Assembly: GCF_017982655.1 (NCBI RefSeq)
Contig: NZ_JABXYX010000003.1
Span: forward strand, 1 to 64,000
Direction of reading: 5' to 3'
Length of the DNA: 64,000 bases
Source: Brasilonema sp. CT11
GTDB taxonomy: Bacteria > Cyanobacteriota > Cyanobacteriia > Cyanobacteriales > Nostocaceae
The translations under genes and the position numbers were made by a program. Under the pieces are notes generated by a model. The model saw nothing but the letters and a program-made list of their open reading frames with translations, made no database searches and was not told the origin of the DNA. Shown here in pieces: positions 27,333 through 36,011 of this stretch (its first letter is position 1; each line of letters starts with the position of its first letter).

Positions 27333-28643
27333 ATGACACTGTTGTTTATGAACCCAGAGGAATTTCAAACACCACAACCAACTGATGAGTCGTTGAAGCA
27401 CAAAGAACAACCCAAAGTTAAACAACCAGAAAACTCTAAAGTTGAGTCAGTGGTGGAAATAGCAGCGCAAAACTCCAAAGTTGACACACAGAATAAGCCG
27501 CTGTCGTCGTCTTCTGCTGTGTCTCATTCAGACGCAGCAGAACAAAATCTTATAGATGAGTTAACGCCAGAGTCAACTGCCGAGGTTGTGACGCTTTTAG
27601 AAGAGGAAATTACCGCGCTGGGATCACAAGTAGAATCAGAATCACAAAATTATCGTCAACAAGAGGAACTCGCACAACAAGTTACACTGTTGCAAAGCCA
27701 AAAAGAAGCGCTGAAAGAAGAAATAGCAAATTTGCAAGCATCTTACAAAACTCTTTACAGCCAGTTGGGCGAAACTCAAATGACGATGACGCAACTGGTG
27801 CAAGAGGCGCTTTCTGGGCTAGAACAACGTAAAGCAGCGCTGCAAATTTCTGTAGAACAGTTGGAACGGCGTCAAGAACGGATTCGCAATGAGATGCGAA
27901 CCACTTTTGCAGGTACTTCTCAAGACTTAGCAATTCGGGTACAAGGTTTTAAAGACTACCTCACAGGTAGTTTACAAGATCTGGCAGCAGCAGCAGAACA
28001 GTTGCAACTCGTCCCAAAACCGAAACCGGAACCAGAAAAGCTAGAAGTAAAAGAGGTTAAGCAAGCCCAAGCGCAAAGCGCAACCCCAGAATTTGCTCAA
28101 CAGCAGTTTCAAGACACGACAAAACAAGTGCGCCGTTTGATTGATCAGTATCGCGCGAAACCAGATTACTATGGTCCACCGTGGCAACTACGTCGCACTT
28201 TTGAACCAGTTCATGCAGAACGAGTTTCTAACTGGTTTTTTAGCCAAGGAGGACGAGGTGCTTTGCGGACGACGGGCAGTCGGTTGCAGAATATTCTTAT
28301 TGCCTCAGCAGTGATTTCGATATTACACCAATTGTATAGCGATCGCCTCCGCACTTTAGTATTAGCAAATACACCAGAACGCTTGGGTGAATGGCGACGA
28401 GGTTTACAGGACTGCTTAGGAATTGGTCGTCCAGATTTTGGACCAGACAAAGGTATGGTATTATTTGAAACTCCTGAAGCTTTAGCACAAAAAGCAGACC
28501 GACTGGTAAAAGCCAATCAACTACCTTTGATTTTGATTGATGATTCTGAAGAGCAAATTAGTTTGGCACTCTTGCAGTTTCCCTTGTGGTTAGCCTTTGC
28601 TCCTGACCCCAAAATGATGAGAAATTATGATGATGACTATTAA
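27333..28643 (+). CDS. DUF3086 domain protein with coiled coil
   Basis: A protein of 436 residues. The first 80 or so are polar and low-complexity. A long coiled coil spans about 85-200 (QQVTLLQSQKEALKEEIANL and similar heptads). The C-terminal DUF3086 domain (about 260-430) includes YYGPPWQLRRTFEPVHAERV, WFFSQGGRGALRTTGSRLQN and LPLILIDDSEEQISLALLQF. The function is not known. It may start at ATG 27348 instead of 27333. It lies in the mlaE-DUF3119-DUF3086-plsY series, all in one direction, which suggests co-regulation. Confidence 0.87.
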   Translation: MTLLFMNPEEFQTPQPTDESLKHKEQPKVKQPENSKVESVVEIAAQNSKVDTQNKPLSSSSAVSHSDAAEQNLIDELTPESTAEVVTLLEEEITALGSQVESESQNYRQQEELAQQVTLLQSQKEALKEEIANLQASYKTLYSQLGETQMTMTQLVQEALSGLEQRKAALQISVEQLERRQERIRNEMRTTFAGTSQDLAIRVQGFKDYLTGSLQDLAAAAEQLQLVPKPKPEPEKLEVKEVKQAQAQSATPEFAQQQFQDTTKQVRRLIDQYRAKPDYYGPPWQLRRTFEPVHAERVSNWFFSQGGRGALRTTGSRLQNILIASAVISILHQLYSDRLRTLVLANTPERLGEWRRGLQDCLGIGRPDFGPDKGMVLFETPEALAQKADRLVKANQLPLILIDDSEEQISLALLQFPLWLAFAPDPKMMRNYDDDY

Positions 28644-28715
28644 TTAGTCATTCGTCATTAGTCATTAGTCACAGAGGACAAAGGACAAAAAACTCATAAC
28701 TCATAATTCTTAGAT
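28644..28715. repeat. Short tandem repeats between DUF3086 gene and plsY
   Basis: The spacer is made of heptad-like repeats: TAGTCATTCGTCATTAGTCA, then ACAGAGGACAAAGGAC and CTCATAACTCATAA. This is the same class of STRR sequence as at 17279-17426, here filling nearly the whole 72-base gap. Confidence 0.7.
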
Positions 28716-29408
28716 ATGGCTATTTGGTTAAGTTTGTGCGCAGCCGTTTTAGTCGTAGCTTATCTAGTGGGTTCTACACCCACTGGATACACTGTAGCTA
28801 AGCGATTGAAAGGTATTGATCTCAGGGAAGTTGGTTCCGGTTCAACTGGTGCAACTAACGTGCTGAGAACTCTGGGAAAAGGACCAGGGGCTTTTGTTTT
28901 AGTGATAGATTGCTTGAAGGGAGTGTTGGCGATCGCTCTGGTTTGGTGGTTGTTCAACTTTGCCCCGAGTCAAAATCTTATTCCTTCAGAAGTTAATCCG
29001 CAATTGTGGCAACCTTGGATGGTAATTTTATCTGGGTTAGCTGCCATACTTGGACATAGTAAATCGATTTTTCTCGGTTTTGCTGGTGGTAAATCTGTTG
29101 CAACTGGTTTAGGTATTTTACTGGCGATGAATTGGCAGGTTGGTTTAGCTACGTTTTGCGTTTTTGCTATTGTCGTGGCGATATCGCGGATCGTCTCTTT
29201 GAGTTCGCTCGCTGCAGCTATTGGCGTTTCTCTTTTGATGGTGTTTCTGCATCAACCTTTACCTTACATCCTCTTTGGTGTTGTTGCTGGTTTGTATGTT
29301 ATTTTGCGACACAGTAGCAATATTGGGCGTATACTTGCAGGCACTGAACCAAAATTAGGGCAGAACTTACAGTTGGAAGTGGCAGAAAGTGTAAACTCAG
29401 CAAGTTAG
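28716..29408 (+). CDS. plsY: Glycerol-3-phosphate acyltransferase (acyl-phosphate type)
   Basis: PlsY transfers an acyl group from acyl-phosphate to glycerol-3-phosphate in the inner membrane, the first step of phospholipid and glycolipid synthesis. The 230-residue protein has about five membrane segments and the three PlsY motifs: GSTPTGYTVAKRLKGIDLREVGSGSTGATNV at the N-terminus, GHSKSIFLGFAGGKSVATGLG in the middle, and RHSSNIGRILAGTEPKLG near the C-terminus. The long loop around 85-100 is common in cyanobacteria. It ends the lipid cluster. Confidence 0.95.
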   Translation: MAIWLSLCAAVLVVAYLVGSTPTGYTVAKRLKGIDLREVGSGSTGATNVLRTLGKGPGAFVLVIDCLKGVLAIALVWWLFNFAPSQNLIPSEVNPQLWQPWMVILSGLAAILGHSKSIFLGFAGGKSVATGLGILLAMNWQVGLATFCVFAIVVAISRIVSLSSLAAAIGVSLLMVFLHQPLPYILFGVVAGLYVILRHSSNIGRILAGTEPKLGQNLQLEVAESVNSAS

Positions 29409-29774
29409 CTGATGTAGGTTAGTTATCACATTTTGGTATTCTCTAACATCTAAGCAAACTGACACTCCCCGCTTGCTCACCAGACGGGGATTCTTGGTTC
29501 GTTGACTCGCCGTTAAACGACAGGGTTTTCAGCCTACTTTCTTATAAAACTGTCAGCTATTGAATCCAAAATGGTGTAGAGCGATCTGCGTGGAGCGCAG
29601 ATCGCGTAAGCGCAAGCGCACGCCCGGAGGGCGTTAGCGAAGCGTCTTCGTTCGGCCTCAAGCCGTGCCCGTTAGGCGCAGCCGTGGCGTTAGCCATAGG
29701 GCTCAGGAGATACGCGCAGCGTCTCGTAGAGAAGCTATCGCTCTTTACAAAAGTGTCAAAGCAACTTGTGAAAC
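29409..29774. repeat. Repeat-dense region: IS200/IS605-like end and palindrome cassette
   Basis: These 366 bases hold two things. First, ACACTCCC at 29462 followed by CGGGGATTCTTGGTTC (29485-29500) resembles the end of an IS200/IS605-type element, with a CCCCG/CGGGG stem; no transposase is present. Second, 29581-29752 is a string of small GC-rich palindromes (GCGATCTGCGTGGAGCGCAGATCGC, GCGCAAGCGC, CGCCCGGAGGGCG and others), the interspersed palindromic repeats common in filamentous cyanobacteria. It separates plsY from the DUF4388 gene tail to tail. Confidence 0.65.
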
Positions 29775-30647
29775 TTAGCTTTTTAAAAAACCAACCAGAT
29801 TTTGTAAAAACGAAGTACTTATCTTGAATGTTTCTGAATATTTGGATTTTTTTAATTCAAAAGCAGAGGAATTGTCGGAGTTAGAATTCATCGGATCATT
29901 TGTTTTATTCACTATAGACTCTGCTAAGGAAACTTCTTCTACCAAACCCACAAGCATGAGCCGGAAAGCTGCTTGCTGAACTATGGTTATTGGTTGGTTG
30001 AGTTGAGATGCGATCGCACTTAAAGAAATACTACCATCAGCCAATTCCCACACTTGCCACTCTAATGTATTCAAGTGCATCTGGGGTTTGTCATCAGTTT
30101 TACTTCTAATTCCAGAACTCACATCTGGGAGTACCTCAGTAAGCATGTTCCAGTTTTTCAAGCCTCTGACAGCCATAAGAGCCACTTCTAGTGTTCTTAA
30201 GCTGAGTCCTGTCATCTCCTGCAAAGGCAAATTTGCCCTAGTATCTAGTTTAAAGACTCCCTTTTGGATTTCAAAAAGCTCTCGAACTTGGTGTAATTGG
30301 CTGGCGAATAATGAATTTAGCTGTTCAATACTTAATATTCCTTGAGTTTTTAATAGTGATCCCAGCGGTAGTGTTGCTGCTGTTTGCGTCCAAACTTCTT
30401 CAATAATTTGCTGGTTTACCCAGCCCCGTTGTGTCATCTTGTAAGATAAACCTTGACCATTTAAGTGATTAGCTGCAGCAACAACACAGCCTAATCGAAA
30501 CCAAATGTAGTAGTAATGGGATTTAGAACCTGGTATATGAATGTCTGGTAAAGTACAAACCGTTAAACAACCGGATTTTCGCCCTTGATCAATCAGTTGA
30601 AACAATTCAGCCAAGGAAAAATCCGTAAAAGAACTAGATATGCTCAT
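29775..30647 (-). CDS. DUF4388 domain protein (PatA N-terminal-like)
   Basis: A soluble protein of 290 residues. The N-terminal DUF4388 domain (about 5-150) has FTDFSLAELFQLIDQGRKSGCLTV, HYYYIWFRLGCVVAAANHLNG and LFEIQKGVFKLD. The C-terminal half contains a winged-helix-like segment (WQVWELADGSISLSAIASQLNQP, about 193-215). DUF4388 is found in PatA-type response regulators, in bacterial GTPase/motility regulation and in cyanobacterial heterocyst patterning, but here there is no receiver domain. It probably mediates protein contacts. The C-terminal 40 residues are Ser/Asn-rich. Confidence 0.85.
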   Translation of the reverse strand: MSISSSFTDFSLAELFQLIDQGRKSGCLTVCTLPDIHIPGSKSHYYYIWFRLGCVVAAANHLNGQGLSYKMTQRGWVNQQIIEEVWTQTAATLPLGSLLKTQGILSIEQLNSLFASQLHQVRELFEIQKGVFKLDTRANLPLQEMTGLSLRTLEVALMAVRGLKNWNMLTEVLPDVSSGIRSKTDDKPQMHLNTLEWQVWELADGSISLSAIASQLNQPITIVQQAAFRLMLVGLVEEVSLAESIVNKTNDPMNSNSDNSSAFELKKSKYSETFKISTSFLQNLVGFLKS

Positions 30648-31173
30648 CCGTGCAAAAACTATAAAAGAGTCAAATTATACAAACAAAACATCCTGATATT
30701 TTTTAGCCACTATGTTTGATAGGGAGCATCCTAGTTTTGAAAAAAGACGAGTAGTGGCGGCACGTTTTGGGGGGAAGCTTCCCCCCAAAACGTGCCTTGG
30801 AGCATCTTGCTCCCTACTTATAGCAGTAGCGGGCTGTCCGGTCTGCACTACAAGATGAAATCAATTTGCACTCTTTGATACTTCCTGTTTGATACTTGCT
30901 TTTATGAAAAAAGTTAAAAGAGATATACCTGCAAAAAGATGGAGTTTCAATAGTCCATTGCAGTCAAAAATGACCATTGACAAATTACGACTATAATGGG
31001 CAGTTTTACAACTTAAATAGAATTGTTATTCCGATTTTATAATAACAAAGAAATTGGGTTAAGTATTGAATTTTTAGATATTTGAGTTAACTTTTATGAA
31101 CAAATAGCAATCAAATTTTTAATTGAATAAGTTATGACTCTATTGAAAATTGATATATTGGCGAAATCTTCTC
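30648..31173. other. Intergenic region with a nested palindrome
   Basis: This 526-base gap contains the nested palindrome described separately (30720-30816). The rest (30817-31173) is AT-rich, with no supportable gene, and must carry the promoter of the following secreted protein gene. Confidence 0.5.
30720..30816. mobile_element. Nested palindromic element, 97 bp, with 38-bp perfect palindrome
   Basis: The core 30759-30796 is a perfect 38-bp palindrome: GGCACGTTTTGGGGGGAAG followed by its exact complement, centred on AAGCTT. Outer arms TAGGGAGCA (30720-30728) and TGCTCCCTA (30808-30816) form a second inverted repeat. A partial direct repeat GGAGCATC is also present in both flanks. This is a compact non-coding element resembling palindrome-associated transposable elements. 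Confidence 0.75.
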
Positions 31174-31953
31174 ATGATGTATGTTATGAATGTAATTTGG
31201 AGTTTTTGCTTGATTTTTGTATTCCTGCTATTTCATGCAGAAGCTCAAGCCGGAGAGTTATCTGAACGTTTAGCACATTTTCCTGAATGGGAAAAGTTAA
31301 CTTCCGTGCGACCTGCAGTGGGAGATTTGGTTTATCCTAACTGGATGATGGGTTCTTGGCAGGTGAAAAGTAGGCTGATAGATTTAGTCGCACCGTTAGC
31401 TCCTGATATCGTCACACCAGGATTTGAGGGTAATCGTGAATATCTCAACAAACCTATCAGTTTTGAAGTGCGATTTGTTCGGGAAACAACGCCTCATTCT
31501 GGATTGAAAATCATCCCCCGAACAAGTAGCAAATCAGCAGTCGTGGCAGATAGAGCTTTTAATGGCTTGAATTTGGCACGGTCATATTTAGGCGACGCGG
31601 TGTTATCAGTCAAAGTCGATCCAAATTCTCCTAATCGTCAGATTACGTTTTTACGTGGTGAACGTCAGCTTGTTTCTATTGTTACAGCACGTGCTACAGA
31701 AACAACGCCAGATGGTAAATTCATCACAACAGAATTATTTCAACAACTGTTTAAAGGCGGTGGGCGTCCTTATTTCAATACTGTGGAATCTACCACTGCA
31801 TATCGCAAACTGAACCAGTTAAATCCTACCATAGAGGCAGATCAAGTCACTGCTATTTATTTGTCGCCTCAAGATCCAAATTACTTTGCGGCTCTTTCTC
31901 AACCAGTTGCACTTTATCGCTATCACTTGGAATTTTTCGGCAATAGTCACTAG
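31174..31953 (+). CDS. DUF6816-like secreted/lumenal protein
   Basis: A protein of about 259 residues with an N-terminal signal peptide (IWSFCLIFVFLLFHAEAQAGE), so it is likely exported to the periplasm or thylakoid lumen. The mature part is a single beta-rich domain: VGDLVYPNWMMGSWQVKSRL, PISFEVRFVRE, VVADRAFNGLNLARSYLG and ALYRYHLEF. It resembles the DUF6816 family shared by cyanobacteria and chloroplasts, whose role is unknown. A longer frame begins with TTG at 31150; the ATG at 31174 gives a normal signal peptide. Confidence 0.8.
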   Translation: MMYVMNVIWSFCLIFVFLLFHAEAQAGELSERLAHFPEWEKLTSVRPAVGDLVYPNWMMGSWQVKSRLIDLVAPLAPDIVTPGFEGNREYLNKPISFEVRFVRETTPHSGLKIIPRTSSKSAVVADRAFNGLNLARSYLGDAVLSVKVDPNSPNRQITFLRGERQLVSIVTARATETTPDGKFITTELFQQLFKGGGRPYFNTVESTTAYRKLNQLNPTIEADQVTAIYLSPQDPNYFAALSQPVALYRYHLEFFGNSH

Positions 31954-32084
31954 TTTTCTTTCCATACCGCACCCAATTCCTCCAAAAGGATGATTTACCT
32001 TTCTTAACTATTGACTTTTTTGTAACATATTTGTAGTATTGGTTCCCAGGAGTTATAGGCTAGCGCTCCAAGGGCAAGTGCATC

Positions 32085-33905
32085 ATGGCAAATTTTCGAG
32101 ATCTTCTCAACTATTTCCGTCCCTATTGGTGGCTAAGTATTTTTAGTATCGCAGCAAGCAGCATTTACGAGATTCTTGATTTGGTTGTTCCTTATGGAAT
32201 TGGGCAAATTTTAAACGTTTTGTCTAATCAACCATTGGACAAACCACTTCAAAGAGCGATCGCCACAATCTCAAGCCTAACCAATAACCCAGTTAATAAA
32301 TATTTTGAGTTAGGTGTATTACTGAGTTTAGTTTTTATTGTCACCGTGTTGAAAGCACCAACTCAGCCTTGGCTAACCAGTTGGTTTCACTGGGATATAA
32401 TTTTAAAGGCACGTCGCGACCAAAACCAAAAAGCGATTGAGAAAATTCTCACTCTCCCCCTAGAATTCTATGACGAAAATAACCCCGGACGCATAGCCGG
32501 ACGAGTTGCAAAAGGTCTTTTCAACCACACCTGGACTTATCCTGAAATTGCTGGACAGTTAATTCCTAAGCTGTTCCTCGTATTGGGAATTTTTGTGTTT
32601 CTCTGGTTTGTTGACTGGCGAATCGCTGTTATTTTTCTCATTTCCTTTGTCATTATCCTAGGCTATAGCTTAAGAAAACTGCAGCAATTGATTTGGTACG
32701 AAAACCGGCTAGATAAATACATGGAAAATACCGAAAGCCGGACTTCCGAAATTATCACTAATATAAAAACAGTCAAAGCATTTGCTACTGAAGCAAAAGA
32801 ACTAGAACGACAAAAACGACGCTTGATTCGTGAACTGAGGGTGACTGAAGCTCGTGTCCACAAAGGTTATGTCAACCTCAATACCTGGCAAAAAACTATG
32901 ACTCAGTTTTGTGTGTTTACACTACTAGGTTTGACGTTGGTTGAGACAGTCAAAGGTCAAATTTCCCTAGGTCATTTTGTTATGACTTTAACTCTTTCCA
33001 GCATGGCTTATGCTGAATTAGACCCTATCACCTTCCTAGCTGAGACTTTTGCCCGTCGCTATTCTTCAATGCTGCGGTTTCACGAGTTCCTTAAACTCCC
33101 TATGAGAGTCGATGGAGTTAGCCTTTTAGAAGAGCAAAAAACATCAGATAATTCCTACAAATTTACAGGGAAAGTCGAGTTTTCACACGTCGGTTTTGGA
33201 TATCAATCCCAACGTCCAGTTTTGCAAGATATCAATCTTTTGATAGAGCCATATCAAACAGTGGCGTTAGTGGGTCGTTCTGGTTCTGGTAAGTCTACCT
33301 TAGTTAAGCTGCTTTTGCACTACTTTGAACCTCAACAAGGTCAAATTTTGATTGATGGTCAAGATATTCGCAGCCTTGATGTCGGAAACTATAGACAAAG
33401 ACTAGCTATAGTTCACCAAGAAGTCGATGTTTTCAACGGAACCTTGCTGGATAACCTGAGATACGGGAAGCCTGATGCTAGTTTTGAGCAGGTTCAAGAA
33501 GCCTGTAGAATCTCCAGACTAGATGAAGTCATACAACACCTACCTCAAGGCTATTACACAGTAGTAGGTCAGAGGGGTGTGAGGTTATCTGGTGGACAAA
33601 GACAACGCTTAGGAATAGCTAGAGCATTACTAGTTGAACCAGACGTCCTGATATTTGACGAAGCGACTTCCAGCTTAGACTACGAGTCAGAGCGTTCCAT
33701 TCAGCTAGCAATGCGCTCAATTCTCGGAACTCGTACTACAATCATCATTGCCCACCGTCTGAGCACAATACGGGAAGCAGATAAAATTGTGGTTCTAGAT
33801 CAAGGCAAGATAGTGGAAATCGGTAACCACGACGAACTCTTGCGCCACAAAGGAATTTACCGCCACTTGCACTCACTGCAAGAATCCGGTGAACTCGTAA
33901 CCTAG
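32085..33905 (+). CDS. ABC transporter, fused permease/ATPase exporter
   Basis: A half-transporter of 606 residues. Its membrane domain (about 1-320) has six predicted segments. The nucleotide-binding domain follows, with Walker A GRSGSGKST (about 401-409), Q loop VHQEVDVF, signature RLSGGQRQR (about 504-512), Walker B VLIFDEATSSLD and the H-loop IAHRLS. This order is that of MsbA/HlyB-like exporters, which work as dimers to export lipids, peptides or drugs. The substrate is unknown. There is no N-terminal peptidase domain and no adjacent membrane-fusion gene. Confidence 0.93.
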   Translation: MANFRDLLNYFRPYWWLSIFSIAASSIYEILDLVVPYGIGQILNVLSNQPLDKPLQRAIATISSLTNNPVNKYFELGVLLSLVFIVTVLKAPTQPWLTSWFHWDIILKARRDQNQKAIEKILTLPLEFYDENNPGRIAGRVAKGLFNHTWTYPEIAGQLIPKLFLVLGIFVFLWFVDWRIAVIFLISFVIILGYSLRKLQQLIWYENRLDKYMENTESRTSEIITNIKTVKAFATEAKELERQKRRLIRELRVTEARVHKGYVNLNTWQKTMTQFCVFTLLGLTLVETVKGQISLGHFVMTLTLSSMAYAELDPITFLAETFARRYSSMLRFHEFLKLPMRVDGVSLLEEQKTSDNSYKFTGKVEFSHVGFGYQSQRPVLQDINLLIEPYQTVALVGRSGSGKSTLVKLLLHYFEPQQGQILIDGQDIRSLDVGNYRQRLAIVHQEVDVFNGTLLDNLRYGKPDASFEQVQEACRISRLDEVIQHLPQGYYTVVGQRGVRLSGGQRQRLGIARALLVEPDVLIFDEATSSLDYESERSIQLAMRSILGTRTTIIIAHRLSTIREADKIVVLDQGKIVEIGNHDELLRHKGIYRHLHSLQESGELVT

Positions 33906-34015
33906 GGTACAAGTTGTGGGGTATGGGATGGTTTAACTGTGCCCTGTGACTTTTTTTTCAAAAACAGCTTGCAATTTAAAAGTATTGTGATAACATAAGA
34001 AGTCGTGGACAACAT

Positions 34016-34098
34016 GGGTCGATGTCCGAGTGGCTAAAGGAGGCGGACTGTAAATCCGCTGGCTAACGCCTACGCTAGTTCGAATCTAGCTCGGCCCA
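34016..34098 (+). tRNA. tRNA-Tyr (GUA)
   Basis: The acceptor arm GGGTCGA (34016-34022) pairs with TCGGCCC (34091-34097), followed by discriminator A. The anticodon stem GCGGA/TCCGC encloses loop CTGTAAA with anticodon GTA at 34050-34052. A long class II variable arm (GGCTAACGCCTACG) is typical for tRNA-Tyr. The T arm contains GTTCGAATC. CCA is not encoded. Confidence 0.96.
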
Positions 34099-34198
34099 TC
34101 TCAAATCTCAGTATCGTCTGTTGAGTGCTGAGTATTGAGTAACCACAAAGCTAACAAATCTGTGAGTTGTTAATACTCACTCCTCAAAACTAAACATT

Positions 34199-34270
34199 GC
34201 CCGTGTGGCTCAGTGGTAGAGCACACCCTTGGTAAGGGTGAGGTCACGAGTTCAATCCTCGTCACGGGCT
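34199..34270 (+). tRNA. tRNA-Thr (GGU)
   Basis: The acceptor arm GCCCGTG (34199-34205) pairs with CACGGGC (34263-34269), with discriminator T. The anticodon stem CACCC/GGGTG encloses TTGGTAA with anticodon GGT at 34231-34233. The D arm GGCTCAGTGGTAGAGC and the T loop GTTCAATCC are normal. It follows tRNA-Tyr by 100 bases; the tyrosine/threonine pair may be co-transcribed. Confidence 0.96.
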
Positions 34271-34409
34271 TTTGAGAAAATCAAATCATTCGGCAGCAGC
34301 TGTGTACAATCAACTACCCCGCTGCTTGAAAACTGTGCGATGTCTATTTACATCCCTAAGTACGTCTGGTAAAAGATGGTGTAACGATTGAATGCGTAAC
34401 TTCCCCAAG

Positions 34410-35645
34410 TCAATTTTTGTTCGACGAACCAGTCGCTAAAATTTCTAACAACGCTTTTCGATAAATCTTTATACCTTCAGCATTGAGATGGTCGCCATCA
34501 CTCGTTAAATTGTCTTTTAAAACATTATTTTCATATAAAGGTTGTACACCGGATGATTCAACTGGCACATTTTCTGTTGTTGCAACTTGATTCATCACAG
34601 TATTTATTTCTTCCACTTTCGGCAATGGGGCTGAGACACTCGGATCTTTACTCGCAGCAACTGTTGAGTAGAAAGCAGGAATTAGAAAAATTTCTTTACT
34701 TCCCATTGCTCTGACTAAGGAAATAGCTTCTTTGAGTTTTTCGGTAAATAACTCATTGCTAAGTCCATACCAAGCATCATTTCCACCAATAGCAATTATA
34801 GTTTTTTGGCACTTCACATTAGCAGGAGCTAAAAGTTTCAGTTGTTCAACTAACGAAATTGCACTCAATCCATTTAAGGCAAAATTAAAAGTCCCCTCAC
34901 CAAGAGAATTCCCCAGTTCAGCAGAAACAGAATCTCCAAATAAGCAACCAGAGAATTGCTTACCTTGGCTTGCTAGTATCTGATACTGGGTTTCGATTTG
35001 CCATATAGGTGTAGAACTGAGATTATCTTTTGGTGGTACATTAGGTGAACCTGAAGAAACATTTGATTTCTTCAGAATTTCTAAAGCTGCAGGCACATCC
35101 ACGACTAGTTTGTCACTGGGATAGGCTTCTAGAAAGCTAATGATTCCAAGACCTTCTTTTGAATTTGTTCCCAGGATAACAGCAGCTCTTAATGCCTGTA
35201 TTCCAGCTTTATCACGACGTGCAATGCCCTTGGAAACCACAGCTAAAAGTCTTTTGCCAAGTTGTGTGTCTAGTAGCTTATCCACAGCCACAATATCAAG
35301 AGACATTTTTACCTGAAGAGCCTGTTGTAACATCTGTTCCTGTTTAGAATCCAAGTAATTCAGGAAAGATTTGAGATCGGAAGAAACCTGTTGAGTTTCC
35401 GCATACTTACGTAAATCTTCCACAGGAAGCGACTGCTCAAAAAATCCATAGCGGATGACAAATTTTTCAGCAGCAAAACTAGAAGATGAACTAAAAAGAC
35501 TATCAAAAGCTAAAAATACTGCACAGCCTGATATACACAACAGAGAACGGCACAAAAACTTAATTGCTAAAGAGATTTGCAATGACATGAATGATTTTTT
35601 CCAGGTTTTGAAAAAATTTCGCTTACAGTTATTTTCAGGTTTCAT
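34410..35645 (-). CDS. DUF1400-type domain fused to an SGNH/GDSL hydrolase
   Basis: A predicted exported protein of 411 residues. A hydrophobic segment (about 29-58, ending SSSSSFAAE) fits a signal peptide. Residues about 60-195 resemble DUF1400 (RYGFFEQSLPVEDLRKYAET, LRAAVILG, SFLEAYPSDKLVVDV), which usually precedes alpha/beta-hydrolases in cyanobacteria. The C-terminal domain is of SGNH type: GDSVS with catalytic Ser239, GGND (287-290), and SDGDHLN with Asp383/His386. It probably deacylates lipids or polysaccharides in the periplasm. The combination is uncommon. Confidence 0.82.
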   Translation of the reverse strand: MKPENNCKRNFFKTWKKSFMSLQISLAIKFLCRSLLCISGCAVFLAFDSLFSSSSSFAAEKFVIRYGFFEQSLPVEDLRKYAETQQVSSDLKSFLNYLDSKQEQMLQQALQVKMSLDIVAVDKLLDTQLGKRLLAVVSKGIARRDKAGIQALRAAVILGTNSKEGLGIISFLEAYPSDKLVVDVPAALEILKKSNVSSGSPNVPPKDNLSSTPIWQIETQYQILASQGKQFSGCLFGDSVSAELGNSLGEGTFNFALNGLSAISLVEQLKLLAPANVKCQKTIIAIGGNDAWYGLSNELFTEKLKEAISLVRAMGSKEIFLIPAFYSTVAASKDPSVSAPLPKVEEINTVMNQVATTENVPVESSGVQPLYENNVLKDNLTSDGDHLNAEGIKIYRKALLEILATGSSNKN

Positions 35646-35666
35646 GAAAATGATGATTTGGCAATT

Positions 35667-36011
35667 TCACTCCTGAGAAAAAGTGGAGGATGACAAATCT
35701 TGCTTGGGAGAACTAGAGGGGTTCGCCTGCTGCTTGTGAATAATAGCTTGCCGAAAACCCAACACAACCAAAATATTAGCAAGTGTCAAGAAAAATTCTG
35801 CGCTTCCGTGCAGCCAATCAACATTTGCCAAAGCCTTTCCATAATGCACTTGAGCATAAATCCCCGCTGGAATGGTGACGGCGACAAAGACAAGAGTACC
35901 GTAGAAACCATACAGCGCCAAACGAGGCATTTGCGGACTGCGGCGAAGAAACCACAAGAAACCCAAGTAGGGAAATAGGGAAAGGGCAAAGAGGGTTTCT
36001 TTTGAAATCAT
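35667..36011 (-). CDS. DUF3593 membrane protein
   Basis: An integral membrane protein of 114 residues with three hydrophobic segments (FALSLFPYLGFLWFL, LYGFYGTLVFVAVTIPAGIYA, and FFLTLANILVVLGF). The KETLFALSLFPYLGFLWFLRRS start and NVDWLHGSAEFFLTLAN are characteristic. The family is conserved in cyanobacteria and plant plastids and has no known function. Its start overlaps the end of the DUF2499 gene by 4 bases (ATGA), indicating translational coupling. Confidence 0.88.
   Translation of the reverse strand: MISKETLFALSLFPYLGFLWFLRRSPQMPRLALYGFYGTLVFVAVTIPAGIYAQVHYGKALANVDWLHGSAEFFLTLANILVVLGFRQAIIHKQQANPSSSPKQDLSSSTFSQE

Noticed and set aside
34304-34317. GTA-N8-TAC sequence matching the NtcA consensus
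   Set aside because: It lies after tRNA-Thr and before the 3' end of a minus-strand gene, so no promoter is expected there; chance match is likely.
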